Translations under genes and position numbers: made by a program
The notes under the pieces: generated by a model
What the model saw: only the letters and a program-made list of their open reading frames with translations
The model's database searches: none
Told to the model about the DNA's origin: nothing
Shown here: positions 1-5,510 of the stretch, in pieces
Layout: each line of letters starts with the position of its first letter
Position numbering within the stretch: position 1 is the first letter of the stretch
DNA from: an uncultured Prevotellaceae bacterium
GTDB taxonomy: Bacteria > Bacteroidota > Bacteroidia > Bacteroidales > Muribaculaceae
Direction of reading: 5' to 3'
Assembly: GCA_937904375.1 (NCBI GenBank)
Contig: CALDIG010000031.1
Location: forward strand, 1-11,104
Length of the DNA: 11,104 nucleotides

Positions 1-86
1 AGACACCAACCACGCACACCACAACATCAACGCCCGCAACACAACGACAACAACCTCAATGCGAAGCTACACCTTATTATATATAG
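1..86. other. Unidentified edge fragment, A/C-skewed on the plus strand
   Basis: The first 70 bases contain very few T or G on the plus strand, unlike the A/T-rich spacer that follows. One plus-strand frame runs from the edge to a TAG at 84-86 and would give a Thr/Pro/Gln-rich C-terminal tail. On the minus strand the same bases read as a Val/Leu-rich hydrophobic stretch, open to the edge, with an ATG at 27-25. Either could be the end of a neighbouring gene: the tail of an upstream plus-strand gene or the start of a divergent membrane or exported protein. I cannot decide between them from so short a piece, and I claim no product. Confidence 0.25.
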
Positions 87-185
87 TGACTAGGTTTATA
101 TTTATTGGCTTTATTGTTGTGGATATGATTTTTTATTTCTAATTTTGTTGCAGTTTTGTATCTAATGTTATTTGCTGTGAGAAGA

Positions 186-1094
186 ATGAAGAAGATATTA
201 TTGATGTGCCTGGCGGTGTTTGCAGCTGGGTTAAGTGGCATCTCAAAGGATGGCGCGCTGGGCAATGCCACTGCTCAGGGCGCCGGTATTGAGCGCATGC
301 GTTTTCATTGCGAGAATGACACCATAAAGATTAACTCGTTGCTGATGGAGGGCTTGCAGAGTGGCATTAGCGATGCCAATGAACTCGTGTGCTTCTATGC
401 CCACAAGCTTGAGGGCACGCCTTACGTCGCCCACACTCTTGAGGGCGAGAGTGAGATGCTCACCATCAACATTGATGAACTTGATTGCACGACGTTTGTT
501 GAGACATTGTATGCTTTGACTAGCACCACGCTCAACGGTCGTTACTCATGGCGTGACTATGCTCATCATCTTGAGGACTTGCGTTACCGTAGAGGCAAGA
601 TGGGTGACTATTCCACTCGCCTACACTACATCAGCGACTGGATTATTGACAATAGCAACCGCGGCAACATAGTTGACGTGACGGGCGACATCAAGTGCGC
701 TCGCTATAAGATTAAGACTATCAACTACATGAGCTCTCATCGCGAGAGTTACCCATCGCTTGCCAACGACACTATATTTGAGAAAATCAAGAATTTTGAG
801 ATAGGCTACCGCAATCACCGTTTTCCATATATAAAGAAGGAGAGCCTTAACTCAAAAGATGTGAAGACTGTAGTCCGGCGTGGCGATTTCGTTGGTCTGG
901 TCACTCGCATTGATGGGTTGGACATCTCTCACCTGGGGGTCGTAGAGCTTGACGCAGAGGGCAACATTGTTCTTCTTGACGCATCATCGACAGGCAAGAA
1001 GGTGATGCTTGAGGATGTTGACTTGAAGAAGCAGCTTTCCAAGAGTTCAAAGACCGAAGGCGTGAGGTTTTTCAGGCTAAAGACCAAGTACTGA
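186..1094 (+). CDS. Exported DUF1460 family protein, putative N-acetylmuramoyl-L-alanine amidase-like cysteine hydrolase
   Basis: A 302-residue protein counted from ATG 186. I chose this start because it puts MKK directly before a hydrophobic stretch (residues 4-18), a normal Sec signal peptide, with a likely cleavage after ...NATA (about residue 30). ATG 165 and TTG 156 are in frame upstream but would add ten or fewer residues before the signal. The mature part resembles DUF1460 (Pfam family of NlpC/P60-like amidases): GTPYVAHTLEG near residue 77, the nucleophile motif DCTTFVE with Cys101, RLHYISDWI near 145-153, and a catalytic His249 in SHLGVV followed by LDASS. Members of this fold hydrolyse peptidoglycan amide bonds, so a periplasmic cell-wall role is inferred; the substrate is not shown. 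Cys8 lies in the signal but is preceded by Met, not a lipobox, so a lipoprotein is unlikely. It is a single gene that ends in TGA and converges on the ribosomal operon. Confidence 0.8.
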   Translation: MKKILLMCLAVFAAGLSGISKDGALGNATAQGAGIERMRFHCENDTIKINSLLMEGLQSGISDANELVCFYAHKLEGTPYVAHTLEGESEMLTINIDELDCTTFVETLYALTSTTLNGRYSWRDYAHHLEDLRYRRGKMGDYSTRLHYISDWIIDNSNRGNIVDVTGDIKCARYKIKTINYMSSHRESYPSLANDTIFEKIKNFEIGYRNHRFPYIKKESLNSKDVKTVVRRGDFVGLVTRIDGLDISHLGVVELDAEGNIVLLDASSTGKKVMLEDVDLKKQLSKSSKTEGVRFFRLKTKY

Positions 1095-1106
1095 CATACC
1101 GACCGC

Positions 1107-1147
1107 AAAAAATAAAGCCAGCGGCATCGTTGATGTCTCTGGCTTTA
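1107..1147 (-). terminator. Intrinsic terminator of the ribosomal operon, possibly bidirectional
   Basis: A perfect 9-bp stem pairs TAAAGCCAG (1113-1121) with CTGGCTTTA (1139-1147). The 17-base loop contains a further CATC/GATG pairing (1125-1128 with 1132-1135). Read on the minus strand, the stem is followed at once by six T (1112-1107), the classic intrinsic terminator, 51 bases after the rplQ stop. Read on the plus strand it is followed only by ATTTAGG, so it may also stop the DUF1460 transcript but less strongly. Its place between two convergent genes fits a shared terminator. Confidence 0.85.
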
Positions 1148-1198
1148 ATTTAGGTGTGTGTCTTCGTTAGAAGAATGTGCGCTTATATTGCAGTCATC

Positions 1199-1666
1199 TT
1201 ATTCCTCGGCTTGCTGCTCGGTCTTCTCGGCGGCAGCTTTCTTGCCTGAGCGGCGGCTGCGGCGAGTAGCCTTCTTGGCAGTCTCTTTCTTCTCGGCGAG
1301 AAGAGCCTCGTTGTAGTCAACGAGTTCGATAAAGCAAGTCTTGGCATTGTCACCGAGTCGGTTGCCCATCTTGAGGATGCGAGTGTATCCACCCGGACGG
1401 TCGGCAATCTTCTGTGCTATCTCGTTGAAGAGGATGCTAACAGCCTGCTTGTTTTGCAGATAGCTGAATACTACTCTTCGCGAAGCGGTATCGTCTTTCT
1501 TAGCACGGTTGATGAGGGGTTCGGCATAAACGCGCAGAGCTTTAGCCTTAGGCAGAGTGGTAAAAATTCTCTTGTGCATGATCAGCGAGATGGTCATGTT
1601 GGCCAGCATGGCGTCGCGGTGTCCCTTCTTGCGGCTTAGGTGATTGAATTTCTTATTATGTCTCAT
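1199..1666 (-). CDS. rplQ: 50S ribosomal protein L17
   Basis: A 155-residue L17, component of the large subunit near the exit tunnel. The N-terminus begins MRHNKKFNHLSRKKGHRDAM, the family signature, followed by MTISLIMHKRIFTTLPKAK and the core ending near FIELVDYNE (113-120). E. coli L17 is 127 residues; here residues 121-155 form a Lys/Ala/Glu/Arg-rich low-complexity tail, as seen in Bacteroidota homologues. The start is ATG 1666, only 5 bases after the rpoA stop, with no Shine-Dalgarno. It is the last gene of the operon and is followed by the terminator at 1107-1147. Confidence 0.98.
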   Translation of the reverse strand: MRHNKKFNHLSRKKGHRDAMLANMTISLIMHKRIFTTLPKAKALRVYAEPLINRAKKDDTASRRVVFSYLQNKQAVSILFNEIAQKIADRPGGYTRILKMGNRLGDNAKTCFIELVDYNEALLAEKKETAKKATRRSRRSGKKAAAEKTEQQAEE

Positions 1667-1671
1667 CGTTA

Positions 1672-2664
1672 TTACTCTTTATCTAATTTATACTTTGAAA
1701 TATCCATGCCAAAGTTGAGGCCATGGCTTGACAAAAGTTCCTCGAGCTCTGACAACGATTTCTTGCCGAAGTTGCGGAACTTGAGAAGGTCGGTCTTGTT
1801 GTACTTGACGAGGTCGCCAAGCGACTCTACCTCGGCCGACTTGAGGCAGTTGAGAGCTCTAACCGAGAGCTGCATATCCACTAGCTTAGTCTTAAGCAGC
1901 TGTCGCATGTGGAGAACTTCCTCGTCGAACTCCTCGTTTCCTTCGTTCTCGGTAGCGTCGAGAGCGATCTTCTCGTCGGAGAAAAGCATAAAGTGCTGAA
2001 TAAGTATTCTCGCGGCTTCTTTGAGTGCTTCCTTAGGGTGTATCGAGCCATCGGTGGTAATCTCGAAGACGAGTTTCTCGTAGTCGGTCTTTTGCTCAAC
2101 GCGATAGTTTTCGATAGCATACATCACATTAACAATGGGAGTGTAGATTGAGTCGATAGCAATCACGTCGATAGGGTCGTTGTTGCTACGGTTCTCCTCG
2201 GCGGGGACATATCCCCTACCCTTGTTGATTGTTATGTCGAGATGGAAGCTGGCTTTAGGGTCAAGGTTACAAATCACGAGGTCGGGATTCAGAACCTCAA
2301 AACCGTTAAGCACTTTGCCAATGTCGCCTGCATGAAAAACATCCTGTCCTGAAACCTTGATAGTAGCTTTCTCGGTTTCGGTTTCCTCAACGACTTGCTT
2401 GAGACGCACTTTCTTGAGGTTGAGGATGATGTTGGTGACATCTTCTTTAACCCCCGGGATAGTTGCAAACTCATGTTTGACGCCGTCGATGCGAATGTTG
2501 CAAATCGCAAATCCTTCGAGAGAAGAAAGCAAGATGCGCCTCAGAGCGTTACCTATGGTGACGCCATAACCAGGCTCAAGGGGTCTGAACTCAAACTTGC
2601 CGAAGTGGTTGTCGGATTCGAGCATCAAGACCTTTTCGGGTTTCTGAAATGCTAAAATAGCCAT
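1672..2664 (-). CDS. rpoA: DNA-directed RNA polymerase subunit alpha
   Basis: A 330-residue alpha subunit, full length for the family. The N-terminal domain (about 1-235) dimerises and nucleates assembly of beta and beta'; LRRILLSSLEG at 41-51 carries the paired arginines (42, 43) typical of the assembly surface. An acidic linker (about 236-252) leads to the C-terminal domain (about 255-320), which contacts upstream promoter DNA and activators: Arg269, Asn272 and the G-K-K-S stretch 300-303 correspond to the DNA-binding residues of the E. coli domain. It lies between rpsD (12-base gap) and rplQ (5-base gap), the usual alpha-operon position, so polymerase alpha is co-expressed with ribosomal proteins. 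Confidence 0.99.
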   Translation of the reverse strand: MAILAFQKPEKVLMLESDNHFGKFEFRPLEPGYGVTIGNALRRILLSSLEGFAICNIRIDGVKHEFATIPGVKEDVTNIILNLKKVRLKQVVEETETEKATIKVSGQDVFHAGDIGKVLNGFEVLNPDLVICNLDPKASFHLDITINKGRGYVPAEENRSNNDPIDVIAIDSIYTPIVNVMYAIENYRVEQKTDYEKLVFEITTDGSIHPKEALKEAARILIQHFMLFSDEKIALDATENEGNEEFDEEVLHMRQLLKTKLVDMQLSVRALNCLKSAEVESLGDLVKYNKTDLLKFRNFGKKSLSELEELLSSHGLNFGMDISKYKLDKE

Positions 2665-2676
2665 GGATGTTAATTT

Positions 2677-3285
2677 TTACTGTTTAGAATACAACTCAAC
2701 GATCAATTGCTCTTTGATGTTCTCGGGTATTTCGTCGCGCTGCGGCACGTTGATCATCTTGCCACCCTTCACGCTCTCGTCCCATTCAATCCAAGGGTAC
2801 TTGCTGTGGTTGAAGCCTGCAAGAGAGTCTTGTATCACCTCAAGAGATTTAGATTTCTCTCTCACAGCCACGAGTTCGCCAGGAGTCACAGAGTAAGAAG
2901 GAATGTTGACAACGTTGCCGTTGACAGTAATGTGACGATGGAGGACGAGCTGACGTGCTGCGGCACGTGTTTTAGCAATGCCAAGGCGATAAACCACATT
3001 GTCGAGCCTTGACTCGAGCAGCTGCAGAAGCACCTCACCGGTGACGCCCTTAGAAGACGATGCTTTCTCGAAGAGGTTGCGGAACTGACGCTCAAGCACT
3101 CCGTAGGTGTACTTTGCCTTTTGTTTTTCGCGAAGCTGCGTACCGTACTCTGAGAGTTTTCTTCTTCTGTTGGCACCGTGTTGACCTGGAGGGTTGGTTC
3201 TTTTAGCAAGGACCTTGTCTTCTCCGAAAATTGGCTCGCCAAATTTGCGTGCGATTTTTGATTTTGGACCGGTATATCTAGCCAT
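2677..3285 (-). CDS. rpsD: 30S ribosomal protein S4, zinc-free form
   Basis: A 202-residue S4, a primary 16S rRNA-binding protein that starts 30S assembly. It begins MARYTGPKSKIARKFGEPIF and contains NPPGQHG (31-37). The S4 RNA-binding domain spans about 92-155 (SRLDNVVYRLG... HITVNGNVVNIPSY). There is no cysteine in the whole protein, so the four-cysteine zinc knuckle found near the N-terminus of some S4 proteins is absent. In other bacteria S4 represses translation of its own operon: at the rpsM leader in E. coli and at its own leader in Bacillus. Here the longest gap of the operon (164 bases) lies just upstream, which makes own-leader regulation plausible. The start, ATG 3285, is preceded by very A/T-rich sequence. 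Confidence 0.99.
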   Translation of the reverse strand: MARYTGPKSKIARKFGEPIFGEDKVLAKRTNPPGQHGANRRRKLSEYGTQLREKQKAKYTYGVLERQFRNLFEKASSSKGVTGEVLLQLLESRLDNVVYRLGIAKTRAAARQLVLHRHITVNGNVVNIPSYSVTPGELVAVREKSKSLEVIQDSLAGFNHSKYPWIEWDESVKGGKMINVPQRDEIPENIKEQLIVELYSKQ

Positions 3286-3449
3286 TTTTTGTTTAAAATT
3301 TAAAAAGTTAAGTTCTGGATGAATCGCTTCAGTGCAGCCGCGATTGCAGAGAGGTTGTTAAAAAAGGTGCAATCCAATCACTGACAGAGATTCGCGAAAA
3401 AATAATAAATACTGTGAAGCAGTTGTCAACTCCTGAATGTAAGGAAATA
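3286..3449 (-). promoter_or_regulatory. rpsD leader: long untranslated spacer with competing hairpins
   Basis: This is the longest gap in the operon. Minus-strand RNA can form two mutually exclusive stems. In one, AATCGC (3345-3340) pairs with GCGATT (3327-3322) across a 12-base loop. In the other, GATTGCA (3374-3368) pairs with TGCAATC (3348-3342) across 19 bases. The two stems share bases 3342-3345, so only one can form at a time. No minus-strand ATG is present, so there is no ordinary leader peptide. It could be a binding site for S4, inferred from the known habit of S4 of regulating its own expression; the sequence does not prove this. Confidence 0.45.
3397..3430 (-). promoter_or_regulatory. 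Candidate internal promoter for rpsD-rpoA-rplQ
   Basis: On the minus strand TTGACA (3429-3424) lies 16 bases before TATTAT (3407-3402). Read against the Bacteroidota consensus (TTTG, then TAnnTTTG), GTTG (3430-3427) lies 22 bases before TATTTTTT (3404-3397), which has seven of eight fixed or free positions right. Transcription would begin near 3390-3396, giving a leader of about 105-110 bases before rpsD. A/T-rich spacers often give such matches by chance, so this is a candidate only. Confidence 0.35.
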
Positions 3450-3839
3450 TTAAACTCTTCTTCTCTTAGGAGGACGACATCCGTTGTGTGGCAGTGGAGT
3501 AACGTCGATAATCTCGGTCACTGCGATGCCTGCACCGTGGATGGTACGGATTGCTGATTCGCGTCCGTTGCCGGGTCCTTTCACATAGGCCTTAACCTTG
3601 CGAAGTCCGAGGTCATAGGCCACCTTAGCACAGTCTTGGGCCGCCATTTGCGCTGCATAGGGGGTGTTCTTTTTAGAGCCACGAAATCCCATCTTGCCTG
3701 CCGAAGACCATGAAATAACTTGTCCCTCGCTGTTGGCGAGACACACAATAATGTTGTTAAACGAAGAGTGCACGTGCAGTTGCCCCACACCGTCAACTTT
3801 AACAACTCTCTTCTTAGCTGCGACTGTTTTCTTTGCCAT
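3450..3839 (-). CDS. rpsK: 30S ribosomal protein S11
   Basis: A 129-residue S11, which sits on the platform of the small subunit beside the mRNA exit. Family motifs are clear: HVHSSFNNIIV (22-32), GFRGSKKNTPYAAQ (51-64), VKGPGNGRESAIR (86-98), and the C-terminal HNGCRPPKRRRV (118-129). The length is that of the family. It follows rpsM after 9 bases, and its stop is followed by the 164-base leader of rpsD, so transcripts beginning upstream must pass that region to reach rpsD-rpoA-rplQ. Confidence 0.99.
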   Translation of the reverse strand: MAKKTVAAKKRVVKVDGVGQLHVHSSFNNIIVCLANSEGQVISWSSAGKMGFRGSKKNTPYAAQMAAQDCAKVAYDLGLRKVKAYVKGPGNGRESAIRTIHGAGIAVTEIIDVTPLPHNGCRPPKRRRV

Positions 3840-3848
3840 ACCTTAAAA

Positions 3849-4229
3849 TTATTTAGTAGCTTTCTTCTTGTTAGCAACAGTTTTCTTGCGTCCCTTGCGA
3901 GTGCGAGCATTGTTCTTGGTGCTCTGGCCGCGCACTGGCAGACCGTTGCGGTGGCGAATGCCACGGTAGCAACCGATGTCCATGAGTCGCTTGATGTTCA
4001 TTTGTACTTCGCTACGCAGGTCACCCTCGACCTTGTAGTTCTCACCGATCACCTCACGAACTTTGGCAGCCTCGGCGTCGGTCCAATCTTTGACCTTAGT
4101 ATCTTCGCTCACACCAGCCTCGGCGAGGATCTTGGCAGCCGAGCTACGACCGATGCCGTAGATATAAGTGAGAGCGATAACACCTCTCTTGTTCTGGGGC
4201 AGGTCAACGCCCACAATTCTTATTGCCAT
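3849..4229 (-). CDS. rpsM: 30S ribosomal protein S13
   Basis: A 126-residue S13 of the 30S head, contacting the 50S subunit and the P-site tRNA. It begins MAIRIVGVDLPQNKR; YGIG at 24-27 is in the helix-two-turn-helix, and the strongly conserved RGIRHRNGLPVRGQ stretch is at 89-102. The C-terminal tail (about 108-126) is Lys/Arg-rich, as expected for the part that reaches toward tRNA. It is 37 bases after rpmJ. In E. coli the S4 repressor site is in the rpsM leader; the short A/T-rich spacer here shows no comparable structure. Confidence 0.99.
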   Translation of the reverse strand: MAIRIVGVDLPQNKRGVIALTYIYGIGRSSAAKILAEAGVSEDTKVKDWTDAEAAKVREVIGENYKVEGDLRSEVQMNIKRLMDIGCYRGIRHRNGLPVRGQSTKNNARTRKGRKKTVANKKKATK

Positions 4230-4266
4230 ATTATAAAACTGAAATTTTGTGCAAAATTAATAAAAA

Positions 4267-4383
4267 TTATCCTTGACGTTGCTTAAACTTAGGATTTTTC
4301 TTGCAAATCACGTATAAACGACCTTTGCGACGCACGATTTTGCAGTCGTCGCTGCGTTTTTTTATTGAAGCTCTAACTTTCAT
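4267..4383 (-). CDS. rpmJ: 50S ribosomal protein L36, half zinc ribbon
   Basis: A 38-residue protein, translated by hand: it begins MKVRASIKKRSDDCKIV and ends KKNPKFKQRQG, matching L36 along its full length. In zinc-binding L36 the ligands are Cys11, Cys14, Cys27 and His33. Here position 11 is Ser and position 33 is Phe, while Cys14 and Cys27 remain, so the complete C3H site is lost. L36 packs against 23S rRNA near the base of the L7/L12 stalk. It lies 42 bases after infA and 37 before rpsM, the usual infA-rpmJ-rpsM order. The start is preceded by CACTACT directly before ATG, shared with rplR. Confidence 0.98.
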   Translation of the reverse strand: MKVRASIKKRSDDCKIVRRKGRLYVICKKNPKFKQRQG

Positions 4384-4425
4384 AGTAGTGTGTTTATGTA
4401 AGTTGTGATTTAAAATAAATCAAAA

Positions 4426-4644
4426 TTATTTGTATCTAAAAGCAATTCTTCCCTTGCTCAAGTCGTAGGGTGACATCTCCACTCTCACTTTGTCGCCAGG
4501 CAAGATTTTGATGTAGTGCATCCTCATCTTGCCAGAGATGTGAGCTGTGATTTGATGACCGTTCTCCAGTTCGACGCGGAACATAGCGTTCGACAATGCC
4601 TCTACGATAGTTCCGTCCAGTTCGATAGCATTTTGTTTAGCCAT
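4426..4644 (-). CDS. infA: Translation initiation factor IF-1
   Basis: A 72-residue IF-1, exactly the family length, made of one S1-type OB fold. It starts MAKQNAIELDGTIVEALSNA and includes FRVELENGH (22-30), HISGKMRMHYIKILPGDKV (35-53) and the end SPYDLSKGRIAFRYK (58-72). IF-1 binds the A site of the 30S subunit and, with IF-2 and IF-3, sets up the initiation complex. It lies 39 bases after map and 42 before rpmJ. No Shine-Dalgarno is seen before ATG 4644. Confidence 0.99.
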   Translation of the reverse strand: MAKQNAIELDGTIVEALSNAMFRVELENGHQITAHISGKMRMHYIKILPGDKVRVEMSPYDLSKGRIAFRYK

Positions 4645-4683
4645 AAAGAAATCGTGTGTGTGATGTGAGTATTAACAATTTAT

Positions 4684-5469
4684 TTAAATGAATCGATCTC
4701 CTAGCGCTTCTTTGATATACTCAAAAGAAGATAAGATATCGGGCTTGCCATTGTGTACAGCCACCGAGTGCTCAAAGTGAGCCGAGGGTTTGAAGTCTTT
4801 GGTGCGCGTTGTCCATCCGTCACGCTCGATGACAATGTTCTTGCTTCCCATATTAATCATGGGCTCGATAGCTATTGTCATGCCGTTCTTGATGAGCGGT
4901 CCGGTGCCGCGTCGCCCATAGTTGGGGACGTCGGGGTCCTCGTGGAGTTTCTTGCCCACTCCGTGACCGCACATCTCGCGCACCACTCCATATCCTCTTT
5001 TCTCGCAATATTGCTGTATGGTGTTACCGATGTCTCCGATGCGGTTTCCAGGGATGGCCTTCTTGATTCCCTCATAGAGAGACTCTTTGGTAGTGACGAG
5101 TAGCTGTCTCACTTCGTCGCTCACCTCTCCCACGCAGAAGGTGTAGCAAGAGTCGCCGTTAAAGCCCTCTTTTGTTACCGCTCCGCAGTCGATAGAAACA
5201 ATGTCGCCCTCACGCAGCACATATCCCGAAGGGATGCCGTGTACTACCGTCTCGTTGACCGAGATGCATACCGATGCCGGATATCCATAGAGTCCTAAGA
5301 ACCCCGGCACGCATCCCTGGGAGCGTATGTACTCGTCGGCGATATTGTTTAGCTTTCGGGTAGTGATCCCGGGGGCGACCCACTTGGCGAGCTCGCCTAG
5401 TGTGCGTGCCACCACGAGGTCAGCTTCCCTGAGCAATTCTATCTCTTCTTCGGTCTTTAAATAAATCAT
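4684..5469 (-). CDS. map: Type I methionine aminopeptidase
   Basis: A 261-residue cytosolic metalloenzyme that removes the initiator methionine from new proteins. The five metal ligands of the pita-bread fold are present: Asp94 (SIDCGA), Asp106 (NGDSCYT), His169 (GHGVGKKLHEDP), Glu202 (AIEPM) and Glu233 (FEHSVAV); His78 in VVHGIP is the substrate-side histidine. There is no N-terminal extension, so it is the short type Ia form. I chose ATG 5469 (MIYLKTEEEI) over an in-frame TTG two codons upstream at 5475, because that TTG lies inside a perfect hairpin and would give a non-typical start. The gene lies between secY (41-base gap) and infA (39), a placement common outside the Proteobacteria. Confidence 0.98.
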   Translation of the reverse strand: MIYLKTEEEIELLREADLVVARTLGELAKWVAPGITTRKLNNIADEYIRSQGCVPGFLGLYGYPASVCISVNETVVHGIPSGYVLREGDIVSIDCGAVTKEGFNGDSCYTFCVGEVSDEVRQLLVTTKESLYEGIKKAIPGNRIGDIGNTIQQYCEKRGYGVVREMCGHGVGKKLHEDPDVPNYGRRGTGPLIKNGMTIAIEPMINMGSKNIVIERDGWTTRTKDFKPSAHFEHSVAVHNGKPDILSSFEYIKEALGDRFI

Positions 5470-5484
5470 ACTCAAAACTTGAGT
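5470..5484 (-). promoter_or_regulatory. Perfect hairpin directly abutting the map start codon
   Basis: On the minus strand ACTCAA (5484-5479), a GTT loop, and TTGAGT (5475-5470) form a 6-bp perfect stem with a three-base loop, and the next base is the A of the map ATG. It lies in the untranslated spacer after secY. A structure at zero distance from a start codon would hinder ribosome loading unless it is melted, for example by ribosomes finishing secY. The translational role is inferred. Confidence 0.4.
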
Positions 5485-5510
5485 TAAAATCGATAAGGGG
5501 TGTGAATGCG

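Noticed and set aside
95..185. Bacteroidota-type promoter (TATATTTA at 97-104, or TATTGTTG at 112-119) for the DUF1460 gene
   Set aside because: Each matches the TAnnTTTG element with one mismatch, but no TTTG lies at the right distance upstream, and A/T-rich sequence gives many such matches. A promoter is likely somewhere here but I cannot place it.
186..215. Lipoprotein signal in the DUF1460 protein
   Set aside because: Cys8 is preceded by Leu-Leu-Met, not a lipobox, and sits in the middle of the hydrophobic core.
3319..3384. 21-codon plus-strand ORF in the rpsK-rpsD spacer
   Set aside because: It is short, lacks a clear promoter or ribosome site, and is antisense to the likely leader RNA. 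A chance frame explains it.
3720..4286. 188-codon plus-strand reading frame opposite rpsK and rpsM
   Set aside because: It runs across two conserved genes and their spacer on the other strand and shows no recognisable domain.
4406..4422. TGATTT/AAATCA inverted repeat between infA and rpmJ
   Set aside because: It is almost all A/T with a five-base loop, would be weak, and has no clear T-run or link to a start codon.
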